A stretch of 64,000 nt of DNA from Actinomycetes bacterium (GTDB taxonomy: Bacteria > Actinomycetota > Coriobacteriia > Coriobacteriales > Atopobiaceae), in contig JAKPQM010000023.1 of the NCBI GenBank assembly GCA_029546925.1, positions 1 to 64,000 of the forward strand. Direction: 5' to 3'. Numbering within the stretch: position 1 is the stretch's first letter; every line of letters begins with the position of its first letter. The notes under the pieces are model-generated. The model searched no databases. It had not been told where the DNA came from and worked only from the letters and a program-made list of their open reading frames with translations. A program made the position numbers and the translations under genes. This document shows positions 17,664 to 26,885 of this stretch, piece after piece.

Positions 17664-19091
17664 ATGCTTGTAGAGACCAAGGCGAAGGCGGCCGTCTTCT
17701 CCGTCGCGCTTGGCGCGTACCTGCCGCAGTTCCCGCAGCTCGTTCCCGAGTTCGAGGCCCAGTATGAGGCTTTCAAGGCCGCTCTCCCCACTACGGTGGA
17801 CATCGTGGACGGCGGTATGGTGACCACCAAGGAGCAGGCGCAGGAGGCGGGCGATCTCTTCCGCGCGGCCGATGTGGATATCGTCTTCTTGCAGTTGCTC
17901 ACCTACGCCACGAGCTACAACATGCTGCCCGCCATCCGCGATCTCGATGTGCCGGTCGTCCTCGTCAACGTGCAGAAGAAGCGCCAACCCGACTATGCGA
18001 CGACCGACGTTCCCACGTGGCTGGGCGAGCTGTACGCCTGCGGTGCCGTGGGCGAGATGGTGGCCGATCTCGAGCGTGCCGGCAAGCGCCACGCCGTGAT
18101 CACCGGTGTCGTGGAAGGCGGCGATCCCGAGGTTGCAGCGGAGATCGAGGACTGGTGCCGCGCCGCCCAGGTGCGCCGGCGTCTCCGCCGTACCAATATC
18201 GCGCAGATCGGCCGCCCGTATCCCGGCATGATGGACCTCTACATCGACGAGACCAACCTCTATCACCGTATGGGCCTCTACACCAAGCAGTTCGACTGGG
18301 AGGATATGTGGGCGATTGCCGACACTATCACCGACCAGTCCGCCATCGACGCCAAAGCGGTCGAGATCTGCGAAACCTTCGACATGCTGGGCGGCGAGAC
18401 GCCTAAGAGCGAGGCCATCCAGCAGATGGCCAAGTACGTGCTCGCCTTCGAGCAGTGGGCCCGCGACGAGGAGGTGGGGCTCGTGGCCTCGCACTACGCC
18501 GGACATGCGCAGGGGCAGGCGGGCGTGCTCGACTCCATGCTCATCCCCGCCTTCTCCATGCTCATCAAGCAGGGCACCGCATGCGCCGTGGAAGGCGATA
18601 TGAAGGTCGCCATGGCCATGAGCATCTGCAAGACCATCGCGGGCACGGGCCAGCTCTCCGAGATGTACTCGATCGACTTCGACGAGGATCTCTGCATCAT
18701 CGGCCACAGCGGCTCGGGCGATGCGGATATCTCCCAAGCGCGCAAGCCCACGCTCAAGGTGGTCCCCGTGTTCCACGGAAAGACGGGCGGCGGCTATCTC
18801 ACGCAGTTCTATCCGCCGCTCGGCACCATCACCTACCTCGCCATCACCCAAGATGCCCAAGGCGCCTTCAAGTTCGTGGTGGCCGAGGGGGAGAACGTCG
18901 AGGGCCCGATCTTCGAGTTCGGCGACACCAACATGCGCATGCGCTTCTCCTGCGGCGCGCGCGCGTTCAACAACCGCTGGGCCGAGGCCGGCCCCACGCA
19001 CCACATGGCCGCAGCGGCGGGGAGCCACACGGATACCATCCTCAAGGTAGCGAAGATCCTCGACATTCCCGTTGAGATCATCACGCGGTAG
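17664..19091 (+). CDS. L-fucose/L-arabinose isomerase-family protein, probable rhamnose-pathway isomerase
   Basis: A 475-residue member of the FucI/AraA superfamily. Candidate Mn ligands are E310 (CAVEGDM), D340 or E341 (IDFDEDL), H348 (IIGHSG) and H446/H447 (GPTHHMA), placed much as E306, E333, H350 and H450 are in AraA. RhaA and RhaI families are not seen in the window, and this is the third gene of the rhaB-rhaD unit. It therefore probably converts L-rhamnose to L-rhamnulose. Fucose or arabinose as substrate cannot be excluded. The start at 17664 follows GAAAGGA; a longer frame from 17601 lacks a ribosome-binding site. Confidence 0.85.
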   Translation: MLVETKAKAAVFSVALGAYLPQFPQLVPEFEAQYEAFKAALPTTVDIVDGGMVTTKEQAQEAGDLFRAADVDIVFLQLLTYATSYNMLPAIRDLDVPVVLVNVQKKRQPDYATTDVPTWLGELYACGAVGEMVADLERAGKRHAVITGVVEGGDPEVAAEIEDWCRAAQVRRRLRRTNIAQIGRPYPGMMDLYIDETNLYHRMGLYTKQFDWEDMWAIADTITDQSAIDAKAVEICETFDMLGGETPKSEAIQQMAKYVLAFEQWARDEEVGLVASHYAGHAQGQAGVLDSMLIPAFSMLIKQGTACAVEGDMKVAMAMSICKTIAGTGQLSEMYSIDFDEDLCIIGHSGSGDADISQARKPTLKVVPVFHGKTGGGYLTQFYPPLGTITYLAITQDAQGAFKFVVAEGENVEGPIFEFGDTNMRMRFSCGARAFNNRWAEAGPTHHMAAAAGSHTDTILKVAKILDIPVEIITR

Positions 19092-19189
19092 TGCCTTAGC
19101 GGCATACAGAAAGGGTGGATAGCGGAGAAGCACCTCTATCTGTCAGCTCCCGCTCGTAGGGGCCTGCCGCACGAACATCCCAGCCCGAA

Positions 19190-19255
19190 CACGATCATCC
19201 CGCAGGTGTTCATGAACATCCCCGGGATGTTCGTATGCGGACCGGGATGATCGTG
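19190..19255. repeat. Nested palindromes after the rha operon
   Basis: An outer perfect 13-bp pair (CACGATCATCCCG at 19190-19202 and its complement at 19243-19255) encloses GAACATCCCCGGGATGTTC (19214-19232). This overlaps another perfect 12-bp palindrome, TGTTCATGAACA (19208-19219). The region lies between the convergent isomerase and DUF3825 genes. It may be a bidirectional terminator or a REP-like repeat. No long T-run is present. Confidence 0.6.
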
Positions 19256-19296
19256 CGGATAGAAGGGGAGCGCCCCTCTATCCCCCCTATCATGGG

Positions 19297-21318
19297 CTAG
19301 GGTGTGAGCCAGCTTGGCTGCTCAGCCGAGATCACACGGGCGCAGGCATAGGCGCGCTCAAGGGATATCACTGCCGATACCTGGTAGGCGCCTGAGGGCA
19401 TCAGCTGGAGCACCGCTGCGCAGTCCGCGCGGCGGTCGTCAACAAGGTTGAGCGGGAGCAGGAGCTTGATGGCGCCATCTGCCGGATCGTAGACGGGGAC
19501 GGCGATGCGGTAGCTCGCGCGGGCCCGACGCAACGCCAGCTCGATAGCATCTTGGATGGCGCGTCCCATCCTGCGATAGAGACCCGGATCCGCCTTGATG
19601 GCCCTCGAAAGGATTTTAAGCTGGTCTTTCGTAAAAGATCCATCCTGAGCCTCTTCGATAAGGTCGGCAAGCAGCTCGCGCGTTCGGGTGTTGGCTTCGA
19701 GACTCTCGGCAACAAAGGCGCGCGGAAAACGTCCGAGCTGCGCTGAGAGCAGGGAAGCCGTGTCGATGACGAGCAAGCGCCCGGTTTCGGAGAGGACATC
19801 CTCGAGCCGCGTGAGGTAGCGTGCGGGCTCGGGCAAAGGATCGAAGGTTGCGGCGAGACGAAGGCCCAGCTCTCCCGATCCCGCGACGGCGAAGCCGAGC
19901 TGCCAGGAAATGGTTCCCGGACGCGGTGTGAGGACTGCATAGATGCTCTCGGAGAAGGGCGTCAGAAGACCCGTGTTAAACGCAGCAAGCGAATCATCGG
20001 CAGCCACGCAGAGCTTCTTCTCGCTTCTTATGCGGTGGAAGGTCACGGCCAGATATTCGCGCAGGATCCCATAGCGGCTTGCCTGGCCCACGCCTTCGCT
20101 GCGGAAGTTCCACCGCTCCGGGGCAGCCATCGTGGCAAGCGTTCCCAAGGCGGTGCCCCAAGTGCCGATCTGGGCGAATGCCGCCAGCTCGCGCACGGGA
20201 TTCGCAGTGTCGCTGCTTCTGCGGGAAGTTCCGGAAAGATCGCTCCAAGCACCCTCGTCTATCGAGGGGAGCCCCTCGATGCCCACGGCTTCGTGGGCTG
20301 CCCCGCTTCCGTCATTGCCGTCGATCGAGGCTATCGCCCAGCGCTTTCCGCCCGGGCTCTTGGCGGTACGCTTAATCGTGATCCCTACGAGCATCCCATC
20401 CTCGCGGAGGAGGCGCAGCGGGAAGCTCGCTTTGGCGCGAGTGCCGGAAACCATCCCGCATGAGCGCGCGTAGAGCCAATCCTCATCGAGTGTCGTGGAG
20501 GGGTTGGCATCGACGGGGAGGAGTTGGCAGAGGATGCGTAGCTGGTCATCGCGTATGAGAACCTCATCCGAGAAGCTCTGGGGCAGATCGCGCTTATCGG
20601 CGGGCACGGGCGCGGGCTGGAAAGCTGATAAGGGGGCGGGGAGCTCCTCTGCACAGGGGCCATCGTTTGCGGGTTCTTCCCCGATGCCTTCCTGCGGATC
20701 GTAGGCGATCGCGCGCGAGATGGGAGGTGCGGATGCGGAAGCGGGATCTTCAAGCGGCTCTACGGGGGGCTCGTCGAACATCTCCGGTGCAGGTGGCGCA
20801 TCTGCGAGGCGGCTATCGAGCTCTTCTGCGGAGTCCGCAGAGACCTTGTCGAGGTCTGCCTCCCGCAAGCCCTCTTCCTCTGACCGGCCAGCGGCGACCG
20901 TCTCCGTCTCGTTCTCCGGAAGGGGCTCCGGTTCGGGGACGGTCTCGATGACCCTCTTGCGTGGCTTCGCTGGCGTGGGATCTTTCGGACCCTTCTTGTG
21001 CTTCCATGATTTAGGTCCGGTTTTCGTGCTCTTCTCCGTTGGGGCAGAGCTTGCGAGCCGCTCGAGGATCCCATCGAATTCCTCGTTCTCGAGCAGGGTC
21101 GCGTAGACGCGGCCCTTCTTGAAGATCGTAAGCTTCACAAGCTCGGGCATGGCGGAAAGCAGGTCGAGCGTGCTGTCGAACCCGAGATCGCCCGGCTCGA
21201 CATCCTCTGCGGCGAGAACCTCCTCGACGCGCGGGACGAGAACCTGCCTACCGATACCGATTTCGCGGGAAAGAAGCTGGTAGAAGTATAGGCGGTTGCC
21301 GATAGTTACCTTGCCCAT
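19297..21318 (-). CDS. DUF3825 protein with N-terminal OST-HTH/LOTUS-like domain
   Basis: A 673-residue protein. Residues 1-~95 (MGKVTIGNRLYFYQLL, FDSTLDLLSAMPELVKL, FKKGRVYATLL) resemble the OST-HTH/LOTUS fold, which binds RNA in other proteins. Residues ~100-260 are a low-complexity, charged, Pro/Glu-rich linker. Residues ~270-500 match the DUF3825 pattern, including the FNTGL segment. The last ~170 residues are helical and unassigned. The start at 21318 has GAGGGGGA upstream. It is 22 bp after the isocitrate dehydrogenase gene on the same strand. The function is unknown; RNA binding is a guess from the first domain. Confidence 0.75.
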   Translation of the reverse strand: MGKVTIGNRLYFYQLLSREIGIGRQVLVPRVEEVLAAEDVEPGDLGFDSTLDLLSAMPELVKLTIFKKGRVYATLLENEEFDGILERLASSAPTEKSTKTGPKSWKHKKGPKDPTPAKPRKRVIETVPEPEPLPENETETVAAGRSEEEGLREADLDKVSADSAEELDSRLADAPPAPEMFDEPPVEPLEDPASASAPPISRAIAYDPQEGIGEEPANDGPCAEELPAPLSAFQPAPVPADKRDLPQSFSDEVLIRDDQLRILCQLLPVDANPSTTLDEDWLYARSCGMVSGTRAKASFPLRLLREDGMLVGITIKRTAKSPGGKRWAIASIDGNDGSGAAHEAVGIEGLPSIDEGAWSDLSGTSRRSSDTANPVRELAAFAQIGTWGTALGTLATMAAPERWNFRSEGVGQASRYGILREYLAVTFHRIRSEKKLCVAADDSLAAFNTGLLTPFSESIYAVLTPRPGTISWQLGFAVAGSGELGLRLAATFDPLPEPARYLTRLEDVLSETGRLLVIDTASLLSAQLGRFPRAFVAESLEANTRTRELLADLIEEAQDGSFTKDQLKILSRAIKADPGLYRRMGRAIQDAIELALRRARASYRIAVPVYDPADGAIKLLLPLNLVDDRRADCAAVLQLMPSGAYQVSAVISLERAYACARVISAEQPSWLTP

Positions 21319-21340
21319 CGAATCCCCCTCGCACTGCCGC

Positions 21341-22540
21341 TCATGACAGTCTGCCGGCAATCGCCTCGATGAACTCGCGGGTGCTCAAGCGCACGGGATT
21401 CTCGAGCGTGGTGATGGCGGCAAGATCGCCGGTCATCTCGCCCGCCTCGATGGTATCGATGGTGGCCTGCTCGAGCCTGTCCGCGAAGGCGGCCAAATCA
21501 TCGAGCCCGTCCAGCTCGCCGCGCTTCCGCAACGCTCCCGACCATGCGAAGATGGTGGCTACGGAGTTGGTGGAGGTCTCCTCGCCGGCGAGGTGCTTGT
21601 AGTAGTGGCGCTGCACGGTGCCGTGAGCCGCCTCGTACTCCCACGCGCCGTCGGGCGAGACGAGGACGCTCGTCATCATGGCGAGGCTGCCGAATGCGGT
21701 CGAGACCATATCGCTCATCACGTCGCCATCGTAGTTCTTGCAGGCCCAGACGAAGCCGCCCTCCGAGCGGATGACGCGTGCGACTATGTCATCGATGAGC
21801 GTGTAGAAATAGGAGATGCCCTCCTTCTCGAAGTGCTCCTTGTACTCGAGGTCGTAGATCTCCTGGAAGATGTCCTTGAAGCGGTGGTCGTAGGTCTTGG
21901 AGATGGTGTCCTTGGCACCGAACCAGAGGTCCTGCTCGGTGTCGAGGGCGAAGCTCATGCTCGCCCGTGCGAAGCTTGCGATAGAGCCGTCGAGGTTGTG
22001 GACGCCCTGCACGATGCCGGGATCCGCGAACTCGTGCACGAGCGAGCGGGTCTCGGTGCCGTCGCTTGCGGTGTGCACGAGCTCCACCTTGCCGGGGCGT
22101 TCCACCCGCAGCTCCGTGTTGCGGTATATATCACCATAGGCGTGGCGTGCGAGCGTGATAGGGCGCTTCCAGGTGCGTACGTAGGGCTCGATGCACTTGG
22201 TCATGATGGGGGCGCGGAATACGGTGCCGTCGAGCAGCGCACGGATGGTGCCGTTGGGGCTCTTCCACATCTGCTTCAGGCCGTATTCCTCGACACGCGC
22301 GGCGTTGGGGGTGATAGTGGCACACTTCACGGCCACGCCGAGGCGCTTGGTTGCCTGGGCCGACTCGACGGTCACAGCATCGTCGGTGGCATCGCGCATT
22401 TCAAGCCCAAGATCGTAGTACTCGGTCTTCAGATCGACAAAGGGGCAGATGAGCTGATCTTTGACCATCTGCCATATGACGCGGGTCATCTCATCGCCGT
22501 CCATCTCGACCAGCGGTGTTTCCATGCGGATCTTGTCCAT
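21341..22540 (-). CDS. icd: NADP-dependent isocitrate dehydrogenase
   Basis: A 399-residue enzyme of the type II (eukaryote-like) subfamily that oxidises isocitrate to 2-oxoglutarate and gives NADPH. Signatures are [30 protein letters not shown] (isocitrate phosphate site), [18 protein letters not shown] (metal Asp) and [11 protein letters not shown] (cofactor loop). The start at 22540 follows CGAGGAG; an upstream frame extends 11 codons without a better site. It is divergent from the large envelope protein, with 119 bp between starts. Confidence 0.95.
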   Translation of the reverse strand: MDKIRMETPLVEMDGDEMTRVIWQMVKDQLICPFVDLKTEYYDLGLEMRDATDDAVTVESAQATKRLGVAVKCATITPNAARVEEYGLKQMWKSPNGTIRALLDGTVFRAPIMTKCIEPYVRTWKRPITLARHAYGDIYRNTELRVERPGKVELVHTASDGTETRSLVHEFADPGIVQGVHNLDGSIASFARASMSFALDTEQDLWFGAKDTISKTYDHRFKDIFQEIYDLEYKEHFEKEGISYFYTLIDDIVARVIRSEGGFVWACKNYDGDVMSDMVSTAFGSLAMMTSVLVSPDGAWEYEAAHGTVQRHYYKHLAGEETSTNSVATIFAWSGALRKRGELDGLDDLAAFADRLEQATIDTIEAGEMTGDLAAITTLENPVRLSTREFIEAIAGRLS

Positions 22541-22619
22541 GCTGTGCTCCTCGGGATCTAGGGCCTTGTCCAACCGTGTGGTATTGTACAGGTAGCTCGC
22601 GCTCCTTGGCCTGCTAGGC

Positions 22620-22625
22620 TATACT
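22620..22625 (+). promoter_or_regulatory. Candidate -10 element for the envelope fusion gene
   Basis: TATACT occurs 35 bp before the ATG at 22660 in the icd/fusion intergenic gap. A convincing -35 at 17 bp is not visible. Confidence 0.3.
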
Positions 22626-22659
22626 TTTCAAGCTTTGTTAATGCTTACGAAGGAACGAG

Positions 22660-25600
22660 ATGACCGAGTCTATCACGCAGATCCTCTATCCGATCGTCGA
22701 ATGGTGCCACGCTCTCGTGGGCAATTGGTGGGTTGCCATCCTGCTCTTCACCGTCATCACGAAGGTGCTCCTGATGCCGCTCGCGCTCTGGAGCCATCGC
22801 AATTCCATCACGATGGTCGAGCTTATGCCCGACCTTTTCCATATCAAGACGCGATTTTTCGGCGATCGCGAAACCATCGAGGAGAAGCAGAATGAGCTGT
22901 ACAAGAGGCGCCACTACCACGTGCTGCTCTCGCTCGTGCCGCTCATCGCCCAGATCGTCATCCTCTTCGGGCTCTCCGGTGTCATCCGCACCATTGCGCA
23001 GAGCGGAGATGCCGAGGTGGTGCTTTTAGGCACCGTGCCTTCCGAGGCGGGATTCCCGCTCCTCGCTGTCGTCCCGTTGCTGGCGGCGCTCTCATCGCTT
23101 GTGCAGGGTCTGGCTGCCAACCGCATCAATCCCCTGCAGCGCGAACAATCGCGTGCCGAGAAGGCCACGACCAATGGCATCTCCATCGCGCTCTCCCTCT
23201 TTCTTGCCGCCTTCGTGGTGTGCGGCATGGCATTCTACTGGATCTGCTCGAATCTCCTGGCCATCGCGGTGCAGCTTGCCTGCAATGGCATCATCAGGCC
23301 CGCGAACTACATCGATTACGAGGAGCTCGCTGCTGCCCGTAAAGAGTACGAGGCGCTCGAGGCATCCACCGCGTCGCGGCGCGCATGGTACGAGCGCGAC
23401 CCCTATGTGCGCAAGGAGCGTGCAGATTACCAGCGTTTCTTCTCCATCGAGGGCAAGCATCTCGTGTTCTACTCGGAGGGGAGTGGATTCTACAAATACT
23501 TCAAGGGCGCCATCGAATGGTTGCTCCTCCATTCCGACATCCAGATCCACTACGTCACGAGCGACCCTGAAGATCAGGTTTTCGCCATCGCCGAGCAGGA
23601 GCCGAGGCTGCTTCCGTACTACGTCGGGCAGCGTCGCCTCATCACCCTCATGATGAAGATGGATGCCGACGTCGTGGCCATGAGCATACCCGCACTCGAT
23701 AACTACTACCTCAAGCGCTCGTATGTGCGTGATGATATCACCTACGTCTACATACCCCACCATACGACGAGCTACCACCTTACGAGCCTCAAACACGACT
23801 ACGACCACTTCGACGAGGTATTCTGCGTGGGTCCGCATCAGGTTGTCGAGCTGCGCAGATTGGAAGAGATGAACGGTGCGCCCGCCAAGGAGCTGCCGCT
23901 TATCGGGTACGACCTGATCGACGAGGAGATCCGCGCATACGAATCGGTTGCGCACGAGGATGCGCATACGCCCCCCGTGGTGCTCGTGGCGCCTTCGTGG
24001 AACCAGGATAACATCCTCGACTCCTGCATCGATGAGATGCTGGACGTGCTGCTCGCACGCGGCTACCGTGTCATCGTGCGTCCCCACCCCGAATACACCA
24101 AACGCTACCGATCCAAGTGGGAGGCCCTGATCGGACGCTACGCGCATATCCCGGAGGAGCGCCTCTTCTTCGAGAGGGATTTCTCGTCCAACGAGAGCAT
24201 CCTCGATGCCGACACCATCATCACCGACTGGTCGACCATCAATCTCGAATTCTCGTTCACCACGCTCAAACCCTCGATCTTCATCGACACGACCATGAAG
24301 GTCAACAATCCCGATTGGGAGAAGCTGGGCATCGTCCCGACCGATATCAGCATCCGCAACGAGATCGGACGTTCGCTGGCACCCGAAGCCCTTTCCGGGC
24401 TACCCGACCTCATCGATGATCTGCTCGCCCATGCATCGCAGTGGAAGGATGACATCAGCTCGGTGCGCTCGCGTATGATATCGAATCTGGGCCATGGTGG
24501 CGAGCGGGCTGGCGAGCGGCTTTTGGAACTCGTCCTCGAGCATCAGGGTAGCGGCGGGCAAGGGCATGCCCTCGAGGAGCAGCCTGCCGAAGGCACATCC
24601 GGACCCGAGGCCAAACATTTCGGCGGCAAGCGCATCTCGTCGGTCGATGTGGCCTGCGCCCTGCTCGGCGTCGCCGCCGGCTTGGCACTCGTACCTCGGC
24701 CTGCGCTCGCCTACGTGGATCCCTCGGTCATGACCTACACCATCCAAGCGCTCGCGGCAGTTGCCGTGGCGCTTTCGGCAGTTATCGGCGTGGCATTCCG
24801 CAAGACTCGTTCCGTGATCTTCAAGCTGTTCCATGTCGATGAGAAGATGAGGCTGCTCATCGAGCCTCCCGTCCACCGCATCTCGCCCGAGCAGAAGGCC
24901 GAGACCGACGAGGCCGTGCAGCGGGAGCGCGAAGCTAGCGCTGCGGCCTACAGGAAGCGCCAGGTGAGCATCTCCTGGCCCGCCCGTCTCGCTCTGTCCC
25001 TGCTCGCGGTGGGGCTTCCCATCTTCACGGTCTTCGTGGTCGCGCCCATCGAGCTTGTGGCAAACAACGCGTCGAGCCTGGTGTTCGGTGTCGACATGAT
25101 AGGGGCCCCGATCGTGCGCGTCGGCGTCATAGCCATCGCTGTCGGTGCATTCGTGCTCTCGCTCGTCCGCGGAAAGCCGTTCCATATCCTGCTTGCCGCG
25201 ATCACCGCTCTCGGCCTGGCGGCATATCTCGAGTCGCTCTTCTTCGGGCATTACCTGCCGCTTGCGGACGGTGCGCCCGTCAATTGGGACAACTATACCC
25301 GCATCACCGTGCTGAGCCTTGCGCTGTGGATCGCAGCTCTTGTGGGCATGGTTGGGCTCGCCGCCAAGAAGCCGCAGCTCTCGCGTTCGATCGGCGCTGC
25401 TCTCGCGCTCGTGCTCATCATTATCCAGCTGGTGGGCGTGGCAAGCCTCTCAACGGTGAGCGGGGCGGGGACCGATGTCTTGCGGGAGGATGACGGGAAC
25501 GCCATCTCGCCCGAGAACTACGTGAACGCCACGACCGAGCTCGGCCTCTTCGACGTCTCGGAACAGGATAACGTCGTCATCTTCGTGCTCGATATGACCG

Positions 25601-26778
25601 ACTCGTCCTATGTCCGCGAGCTGCTGGACGGTTATTACCCCGAGATCCTCGATGGCCTCGAGGGATTCACCTTTTACGAGAACTCCGGTGGCGGCATGAT
25701 CCCTACAGGCTACGGCGTCCCGCTGCTGCTCACCGGTTCGACTCCTCAGCCGGGTCAGATGATGTTCGATTATATCGATAGCCGCTACCCCGACTCGCGC
25801 TTTTTGCCCGACATCGCCGAACTCGGCTATTCCATCGGAATCTATTCCGACTCGATCGCGATGAGTGATGCCGAAGCCTATCTTCCCGCGTCCTATACCA
25901 TCAACAACCGCGATGAGCGCGATGTCGTCGAGGTCATCACGGCAAGCTTCGACGAGCAGGGCGCACGGGATATCCTCTATCGCTGCGCGCTCTATCGCCA
26001 CGTGCCGTGGCTTTTCAAGCCCCCCTTCCGGTACTACACCGATGATATCAACCAGGGCTGCGTCAACGCCCGCTCCGAGCGCGCGAACGGAGACGAGCGG
26101 ATTTACCAGACCGATGACGTGAGGTACTATCAGCAGCTCATGGACCAAGGGCTCGCGTTCAACAGCGAGGAGAAAAGCTTCCGTTTCGTCCACCTCAACG
26201 GCACGCACTGGCCCTATATGATGACGCGCGATATCGAGCGGCAGGAGTCGTCCACCCTCGAGCAGTGCATCGGGGCGTTCAATATCGTCAAAGCGTATCT
26301 GGATGAGCTCAGGCGTCTTGGCGTCTACGATCAGACCACGGTCATCATCACGGCAGACCATGGTGTCTGGTATCCCATCGATAGCACCGAGGTCGAGCCG
26401 ATCGACAGAGCCACTTCGCCTATCATCTTCGTGAAGCCAGCCCAGACGGCTGAGGAAGCGTCGCAGCCCTGCCAGATCTCCCAAGCGCCCGTGACCATCA
26501 TCGATCTCATGCCCACGATACTGGAGGCCATGGGAGCAGACGAGGAGACGATCGCCTTGTATGAGGGCCGTCCCATCGATGAGATCGGAGAGGATGAGGA
26601 GCGCCTGCGCTACTTCTACATGCCCGATCGCGATATCTTGGAAGACGGCTCGATCGGCGACTATATGGGTCTTTGGGAATACATCATCGATGGGGACGTG
26701 AGCGACTTCGATAACTGGGAGTTCACCGGCAATGTCAATCCACGCAACGATACCTACTATGTGGAGCACCCGTACTAG
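22660..26778 (+). CDS. Three-module envelope protein: YidC-like + TagB/F glycerophosphotransferase + LtaS-like sulfatase
   Basis: A 1372-residue single frame. Module 1 (residues ~1-225) is a YidC/Oxa1-type membrane region (NWWVAILLFTVITKVLLMPL, then ELYKRRHYHVLLSLVPLIAQ). Module 2 (~250-600) is a CDP-glycerol glycerophosphotransferase, with H476 in VRPHPEY and the D523-W-S-T motif in IITDWSTINLEFS. Module 3 has about seven membrane helices (~660-945) and then an alkaline-phosphatase-superfamily domain (~965-1370). Its metal/nucleophile candidates are D978 and T980 (LDMTDSSY), H1183 (NGTHWPY) and D1233-H1234 (TADHGVW). The layout suggests assembly of a glycerol-phosphate polymer such as a teichoic or lipoteichoic acid at the membrane. 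AAGGAACGAG precedes the start. Confidence 0.88.
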   Translation: MTESITQILYPIVEWCHALVGNWWVAILLFTVITKVLLMPLALWSHRNSITMVELMPDLFHIKTRFFGDRETIEEKQNELYKRRHYHVLLSLVPLIAQIVILFGLSGVIRTIAQSGDAEVVLLGTVPSEAGFPLLAVVPLLAALSSLVQGLAANRINPLQREQSRAEKATTNGISIALSLFLAAFVVCGMAFYWICSNLLAIAVQLACNGIIRPANYIDYEELAAARKEYEALEASTASRRAWYERDPYVRKERADYQRFFSIEGKHLVFYSEGSGFYKYFKGAIEWLLLHSDIQIHYVTSDPEDQVFAIAEQEPRLLPYYVGQRRLITLMMKMDADVVAMSIPALDNYYLKRSYVRDDITYVYIPHHTTSYHLTSLKHDYDHFDEVFCVGPHQVVELRRLEEMNGAPAKELPLIGYDLIDEEIRAYESVAHEDAHTPPVVLVAPSWNQDNILDSCIDEMLDVLLARGYRVIVRPHPEYTKRYRSKWEALIGRYAHIPEERLFFERDFSSNESILDADTIITDWSTINLEFSFTTLKPSIFIDTTMKVNNPDWEKLGIVPTDISIRNEIGRSLAPEALSGLPDLIDDLLAHASQWKDDISSVRSRMISNLGHGGERAGERLLELVLEHQGSGGQGHALEEQPAEGTSGPEAKHFGGKRISSVDVACALLGVAAGLALVPRPALAYVDPSVMTYTIQALAAVAVALSAVIGVAFRKTRSVIFKLFHVDEKMRLLIEPPVHRISPEQKAETDEAVQREREASAAAYRKRQVSISWPARLALSLLAVGLPIFTVFVVAPIELVANNASSLVFGVDMIGAPIVRVGVIAIAVGAFVLSLVRGKPFHILLAAITALGLAAYLESLFFGHYLPLADGAPVNWDNYTRITVLSLALWIAALVGMVGLAAKKPQLSRSIGAALALVLIIIQLVGVASLSTVSGAGTDVLREDDGNAISPENYVNATTELGLFDVSEQDNVVIFVLDMTDSSYVRELLDGYYPEILDGLEGFTFYENSGGGMIPTGYGVPLLLTGSTPQPGQMMFDYIDSRYPDSRFLPDIAELGYSIGIYSDSIAMSDAEAYLPASYTINNRDERDVVEVITASFDEQGARDILYRCALYRHVPWLFKPPFRYYTDDINQGCVNARSERANGDERIYQTDDVRYYQQLMDQGLAFNSEEKSFRFVHLNGTHWPYMMTRDIERQESSTLEQCIGAFNIVKAYLDELRRLGVYDQTTVIITADHGVWYPIDSTEVEPIDRATSPIIFVKPAQTAEEASQPCQISQAPVTIIDLMPTILEAMGADEETIALYEGRPIDEIGEDEERLRYFYMPDRDILEDGSIGDYMGLWEYIIDGDVSDFDNWEFTGNVNPRNDTYYVEHPY

Positions 26779-26885
26779 GAGCGAGTGTTAACGCTTATGA
26801 AAGCAAGGGAGCGGCGTCTCCGGTCCCGCAGTCAGGCGATACTACACTAAGTGCGAACGGGATCCGGAGCGGAGGGGATGGGTCG

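Noticed and set aside
17523-19133. A 536-codon minus-strand frame
   Set aside because: It lies opposite the isomerase gene and has the His/Leu/Arg-rich composition of antisense translation.
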